From: Fictibacillus arsenicus
GTDB lineage: Bacteria; Bacillota; Bacilli; Bacillales; Fictibacillaceae
DNA: 64,000 nucleotides
NCBI RefSeq assembly: GCF_001642935.1
Contig: NZ_CP016761.1
Span: forward strand, 558,001 to 622,000
Reading direction: 5' to 3'
Below, one piece after another: positions 61,412 to 64,000 of this stretch. A program made the position numbers and the translations under genes. Each line of letters starts with the position of its first letter. Positions within the stretch are counted from its first letter, which is position 1. The notes under the pieces were generated by a model, which worked only from the letters and a program-made list of their open reading frames with translations, made no database searches and was not told the origin of the DNA.

Positions 61412-61954
61412 GGCTGTTTTTGGTTAACTTTGTTGCTATTGAAAGTGGTTGACTTCCGCTCCAGGATGCTCGCTTTCCGGGGCGTGCGGTGAGCTAAGCT
61501 AAGACTGCGGGGGATCATTTGTCTAGCTGCTGCGGCTAGCTTCTCAGTTCTGTCCCTTTTTTTATGTAAAAACGAAGGACTTTGAGCGAAAAAGGAAAAT
61601 TTTGAGCGAAACTAAAGGCAGTTTGAGCGTAGCGAGACAATCTTGAGCGTAACTCGGCGTTTTTGAGCGAAACCTCAATGAGTCTGAGCGAACGTGTAAT
61701 AAATAAAAGAACACGTACCGTGAAATTGCATCTGCCAAGGACATGAGATACTTATCATATGGTAAATGGCCATGAAGGCTAAAGCGCTATCTTAGCCCAC
61801 TCACCCATTCACCCATTCACCTTATGCTTACCGCGGATTTATCAAGAGTCCAGCTGATCCTACCCGGCGTCTCGCACCTTGCACTCCAATCAACTAGTCA
61901 ACGAAGGACCTTCACAAAAACGAATTAATAGCAACATTCTTTTAGAAAATAGCC
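61412..61954 (+). repeat. Dispersed MITE-like repeat, copy R6, with ~360-bp internal insertion
   Basis: Left part (GGCTGTTTTTGG to GCGTGCGGTGAGC, ~90 bases) and right part (GGCGTCTCGCACC to AGAAAATAGCC, ~95 bases) are ordinary repeat. Between them lies unrelated DNA containing a periodic GAGCG array. No gene can be supported within. Confidence 0.78.
61561..61692 (+). repeat. Array of TTTGAGCGAAAC repeats, 20-21 bp period
   Basis: GAGCG occurs at 61584, 61604, 61625, 61645, 61665 and 61686, spacings 20, 21, 20, 20, 21. A unit of the form TTTATGTAAAAACG stands one period before the first. Consensus TTTGAGCGwAAc with variable 8-10 bp between. Confidence 0.85.
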
Positions 61955-62046
61955 GTATTAATAAAAAGAAAAATTGGACACACATTTTTAAATTTCATGA
62001 CATATATTAACAAGTAAATTATTTTATTTAGCATATCTAAAATGAA

Positions 62047-62076
62047 TTGACATAGTTATTAGAATAGTGTTAAGAT
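62047..62076 (+). promoter_or_regulatory. Promoter of the bmrC leader
   Basis: TTGACA 62047-62052 with TAAGAT at 62071-62076 (18-base spacer), 46 bases before the small leader frame. Confidence 0.6.
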
Positions 62077-62121
62077 TACCAAAGTTACAAACTACAAAAT
62101 TATGGAAAGGATGGTTGTGTC

Positions 62122-62220
62122 ATGGTGAAAGAAATGATTGTTTCTCAATTAACGGTCTGTATTGCAATGGGCAAAGACTCTACAATTTCATATCATGGCC
62201 TGCCGGAAGAGTTGTATTAG
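62122..62220 (+). CDS. 32-residue leader peptide candidate (BmrB-like position)
   Basis: ATG 62122 follows AAAGGATGG; reads MVKEMIVSQLTVCIAMGKDS then TISYHGLPEELY, stop 62220. It sits between a promoter and two T-tailed hairpins upstream of bmrC. In B. subtilis the bmrB leader peptide controls bmrCD by antibiotic-dependent ribosome stalling. I cannot confirm sequence homology from memory; position and structure fit. Confidence 0.55.
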   Translation: MVKEMIVSQLTVCIAMGKDSTISYHGLPEELY

Positions 62221-62265
62221 GATTCCTTTCTCTTAGTTTTGTCCGATCTCTATACATATTCAATA

Positions 62266-62302
62266 CGCAGGTCACTCCAGTCGTGACGTGTGTTTTTTTA
62301 TG
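62266..62302 (+). terminator. Leader terminator 1
   Basis: GGTCAC..GTGAC-centred stem (ACGCAGGTCAC / GTGACGTGTGT) with TTTTTTT, 46 bases after the leader peptide stop. Confidence 0.6.
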
Positions 62303-62307
62303 GTTAT

Positions 62308-62345
62308 TAAAGCATATCGCCTTCGAGTGGTATGCTTTTTTATTT
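62308..62345 (+). terminator. Leader terminator 2
   Basis: AAAGCATA / TATGCTTT stem and a T6 run directly after terminator 1. Confidence 0.72.
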
Positions 62346-62389
62346 TCATTTGCACGAAGAGGCTGCTCTTCTTTTGCAATATATAAAAA

Positions 62390-62668
62390 GGCTGTTCTCT
62401 GAAAAGATTGTTGCTTTTGCTCTTTTTTCCATTCACTTCATTGACAAGTTGATTGGAGAGCAAGGTGTGAGACTCCTACGGGATCAGCGTGCCAGCTACC
62501 TGAGTATTCTTCTCGTAAGGCATGCGACGAGGAAGCCCGCTTCAGCAGAATTTTCTCGCAGACGCAGGAGCAGTACTTTCGTGGCTCACCGCACGCCCCG
62601 TGGAAAGCGAGCAACCAGGAGCGGAAATCAACCACTTTCAAGAGCAACAAAGTTTTACGGAAACAGCC
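62390..62668 (-). repeat. Dispersed MITE-like repeat, copy R7, inside the bmrC leader
   Basis: Ends GGCTGTTCTC and GAAACAGCC; core CACGCCCCGTGGAAAGCGAGC. Lies between the tandem leader terminators and the bmrC gene. Confidence 0.85.
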
Positions 62669-62692
62669 CATAAAAATCTGGAGGTAAAGGAA

Positions 62693-62752
62693 ATGGAAAA
62701 TGGAGTGTTAATGGTGTGGCTAGAACGCAAGGATCATACACTTTTTGGGTAG
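62693..62752 (+). CDS. 19-codon mini-frame before bmrC
   Basis: ATG 62693 after GGAGGTAAAGG, reading MENGVLMVWLERKDHTLFG. It ends 56 bases before bmrC. The strong ribosome site suggests translation; it may be a second leader peptide or a chance frame at the edge of repeat R7. Confidence 0.35.
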   Translation: MENGVLMVWLERKDHTLFG

Positions 62753-62808
62753 CTCAGTTTTTACAAATTGTTTAATAGAAGACAGCGAGATAGAGAGGAG
62801 AGAACGAT

Positions 62809-64000
62809 ATGTTTTCGGTTTTAGGGAAGTTAGCCTGGTTTTTTAAGAGGCATTGGATACGGTATACGGTGGCGGTTGTTCTGTTAACCGGTGTTGGAAT
62901 TATTGAGATTATTCCTCCTAAACTAATAGGAAATACAATAGATTCCATTCATATGGGTACGATCACTAGAGAAGATATGATGAAAACTCTTGGAATTTTT
63001 GTGGCAGTACTGGTATCGATGTATATCACGATGTACATCTGGATGTACCAGCTTTTTGGAGGCGCTTTTATTATAGAACGAACGATGCGTTCAAGATTCA
63101 TGCGTCACTTATTAAAAATGACTCCTACATTTTTTGAGAAAAATAGAACAGGAGATTTGATGGCACGTGCGACAAACGATTTAAAAGCCATCTCAATGAC
63201 TGCAGGATTCGGAATTTTAACACTCGTTGATTCGAGTCTTTTCATGCTTACGATCTTGTTTGTAATGGGATTTATGATCAGCTGGAAATTGACGTTTGCA
63301 GCTCTTATTCCGCTGCCGGTTATTGCATTTATTATTAAAAAGTACGGTAAAAAAGTGCATCAGCGTTTTACGGTTGCACAGGATGCTTTTGGTGAAATGA
63401 ACGATTCGGTTCTGGAAAGTATTCAAGGAGTCCGTGTTATCCGTGCTTATGTACAGGAAGAAGCGGATGTAGAACGCTTCAATAAAGTAACCGAAGACGT
63501 TTTTGAAAAGAACCTTGCTGTTTCAAGGATCGATGCTCTTTTTGAGCCAACCATTAAGATTCTTGTAGGGATGAGCTATTTGATCGGATTAGGTTATGGA
63601 GCATACATGGTTTTTCATAATACGATTACCCTTGGAGAACTTGTTACCTTCAACGTCTATCTAGGTATGCTTATCTGGCCGATGATTGCAGTGGGTGAAT
63701 TGATCAATGTTATGGAACGCGGAAGTGCTTCACTCGATCGGGTAAATGAAACGCTGGCATATGAAGCAGATGTTAAAAATCGTGAGGATCTTGTTCCTTT
63801 ATCAGATCCGGGAACGATTAAATTTGAGGATGTCACGTTCCGATATCCTTCATCAGAGTCTCATAACTTAAAAGATATTAATGTTACGGTTAAGAAAGGT
63901 GAAACACTCGGAATAGTAGGACGTACCGGAAGCGGTAAGACAACATTGCTTAAGCAATTGCTGAGAGAATATCCTGTTGGTGAAGGGAGAATCAGCTTCT
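62809..64000 (+). CDS. bmrC: Multidrug ABC exporter half-transporter BmrC (YheI type), 3' end cut by window
   Basis: 397 residues visible of ~585. Six membrane segments (~20-310; IRYTVAVVLLTGVGIIEII, FFEKNRTGDLMARATNDLKA) and the start of the nucleotide-binding domain, with Walker A GRTGSGKTT near residue 372. No stop before the window edge. AGAGAGGAGAG precedes the ATG. BmrC works with BmrD, encoded next in B. subtilis. Upstream leader structures suggest drug-induced attenuation. Confidence 0.93.
   Translation, partial: MFSVLGKLAWFFKRHWIRYTVAVVLLTGVGIIEIIPPKLIGNTIDSIHMGTITREDMMKTLGIFVAVLVSMYITMYIWMYQLFGGAFIIERTMRSRFMRHLLKMTPTFFEKNRTGDLMARATNDLKAISMTAGFGILTLVDSSLFMLTILFVMGFMISWKLTFAALIPLPVIAFIIKKYGKKVHQRFTVAQDAFGEMNDSVLESIQGVRVIRAYVQEEADVERFNKVTEDVFEKNLAVSRIDALFEPTIKILVGMSYLIGLGYGAYMVFHNTITLGELVTFNVYLGMLIWPMIAVGELINVMERGSASLDRVNETLAYEADVKNREDLVPLSDPGTIKFEDVTFRYPSSESHNLKDINVTVKKGETLGIVGRTGSGKTTLLKQLLREYPVGEGRISF

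Noticed and set aside
61561-61692. CRISPR array
   Set aside because: The 20-21 bp period with a ~12-bp conserved word and 8-10 bp spacers is too short for CRISPR, and no cas genes are present.
62332-62752. 113- and 76-codon frames across the 62-kb repeat
   Set aside because: Same reason: they are read-through of the dispersed repeat with no coding character.
1-64000. tRNA or rRNA genes, prophage, replication origin
   Set aside because: No cloverleaf, conserved rRNA segments, phage structural genes or DnaA-box clusters were recognised in reading the window.

Overview
The window looks like the chromosome of a low-GC, endospore-forming Firmicute of the Bacillus/Fictibacillus type. The reasons are strong AGGAGG ribosome sites, TTG and GTG starts, a SpoVR gene, a gerA-type germinant-receptor operon, a LysM-GH18 cortex/coat hydrolase, a KinB-like kinase and many gene pairs known from B. 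subtilis (yrk, ytcD/ytbD, yhb, bmr). The genus cannot be fixed from sequence alone. Both ends are cut inside genes: pgcA on the left and bmrC on the right.

Layout. 0-1.4 kb: end of pgcA. 1.7-6.0 kb: a reactive-sulfur operon (CstR-type repressor, TusA-rhodanese fusion, rhodanese-persulfide dioxygenase fusion, TusA, DsrE, TauE, DUF302) with five CstR-like operators. 6.2-9.6 kb: a YitT protein and an arsenic cluster (arsI, arsB, arsR against divergent arsC). 9.7-14 kb: secreted beta-propeller protein, a drug-efflux MFS gene behind a two-hairpin leader, and spoVR. 14-16.5 kb: decayed genes and a complete IS1182-family element inserted in a terminator. 16.7-24.7 kb: nucleoside hydrolase, two LysR/exporter pairs, a two-component system and a YdhK lipoprotein. 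24.8-26.5 kb: a second ArsR operon with an ArsP-like permease between two tiny Cys-Cys proteins that are easily missed. 26.6-31.6 kb: chrA/padR, an RsbR paralogue, a KinB-like kinase and a SET-domain protein. 31.7-36.3 kb: nucleotidase, ribD with a divergent GTP cyclohydrolase II, an LSm-like repeat protein and a second ArsB-like permease. 36.6-44.4 kb: GH18 enzyme, ECF sigma/anti-sigma pair, SulP, DinB and amine oxidase. 44.4-52.5 kb: ytcD/ytbD, an MFS/LysR pair and the ger operon (A, C, D, B). 52.6-58.3 kb: guanidine-I riboswitch with gdx, bactofilin/yhbD, ywaF, a frameshifted membrane gene and ktrB-like. 58.3-61.4 kb: FMN riboswitch and ribE-ribBA-ribH, without ribD. 61.4-64 kb: repeat-rich region, then a leader region and bmrC.

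Four layers of sequence are not explained by the genes. (1) A 150-540 bp dispersed repeat with imperfect terminal inverted repeats occurs seven times between genes, and an eighth piece forms the last codons and stop of an MFS gene. (2) A 16-bp palindrome, TTAAAC-N4-GTTTAA, occurs eight times, nearly always between a stop codon and a terminator. (3) Two short-repeat arrays have a 20-21 bp period. (4) The IS element is flanked by two exact copies of a complete terminator hairpin.

How the genes work together: the window is rich in stress and detoxification modules (persulfide, arsenic twice, chromate, guanidinium, several efflux pumps). Each sits next to its own sensor: repressor plus operators, riboswitch or leader peptide. 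Riboflavin synthesis is split between two loci 25 kb apart.
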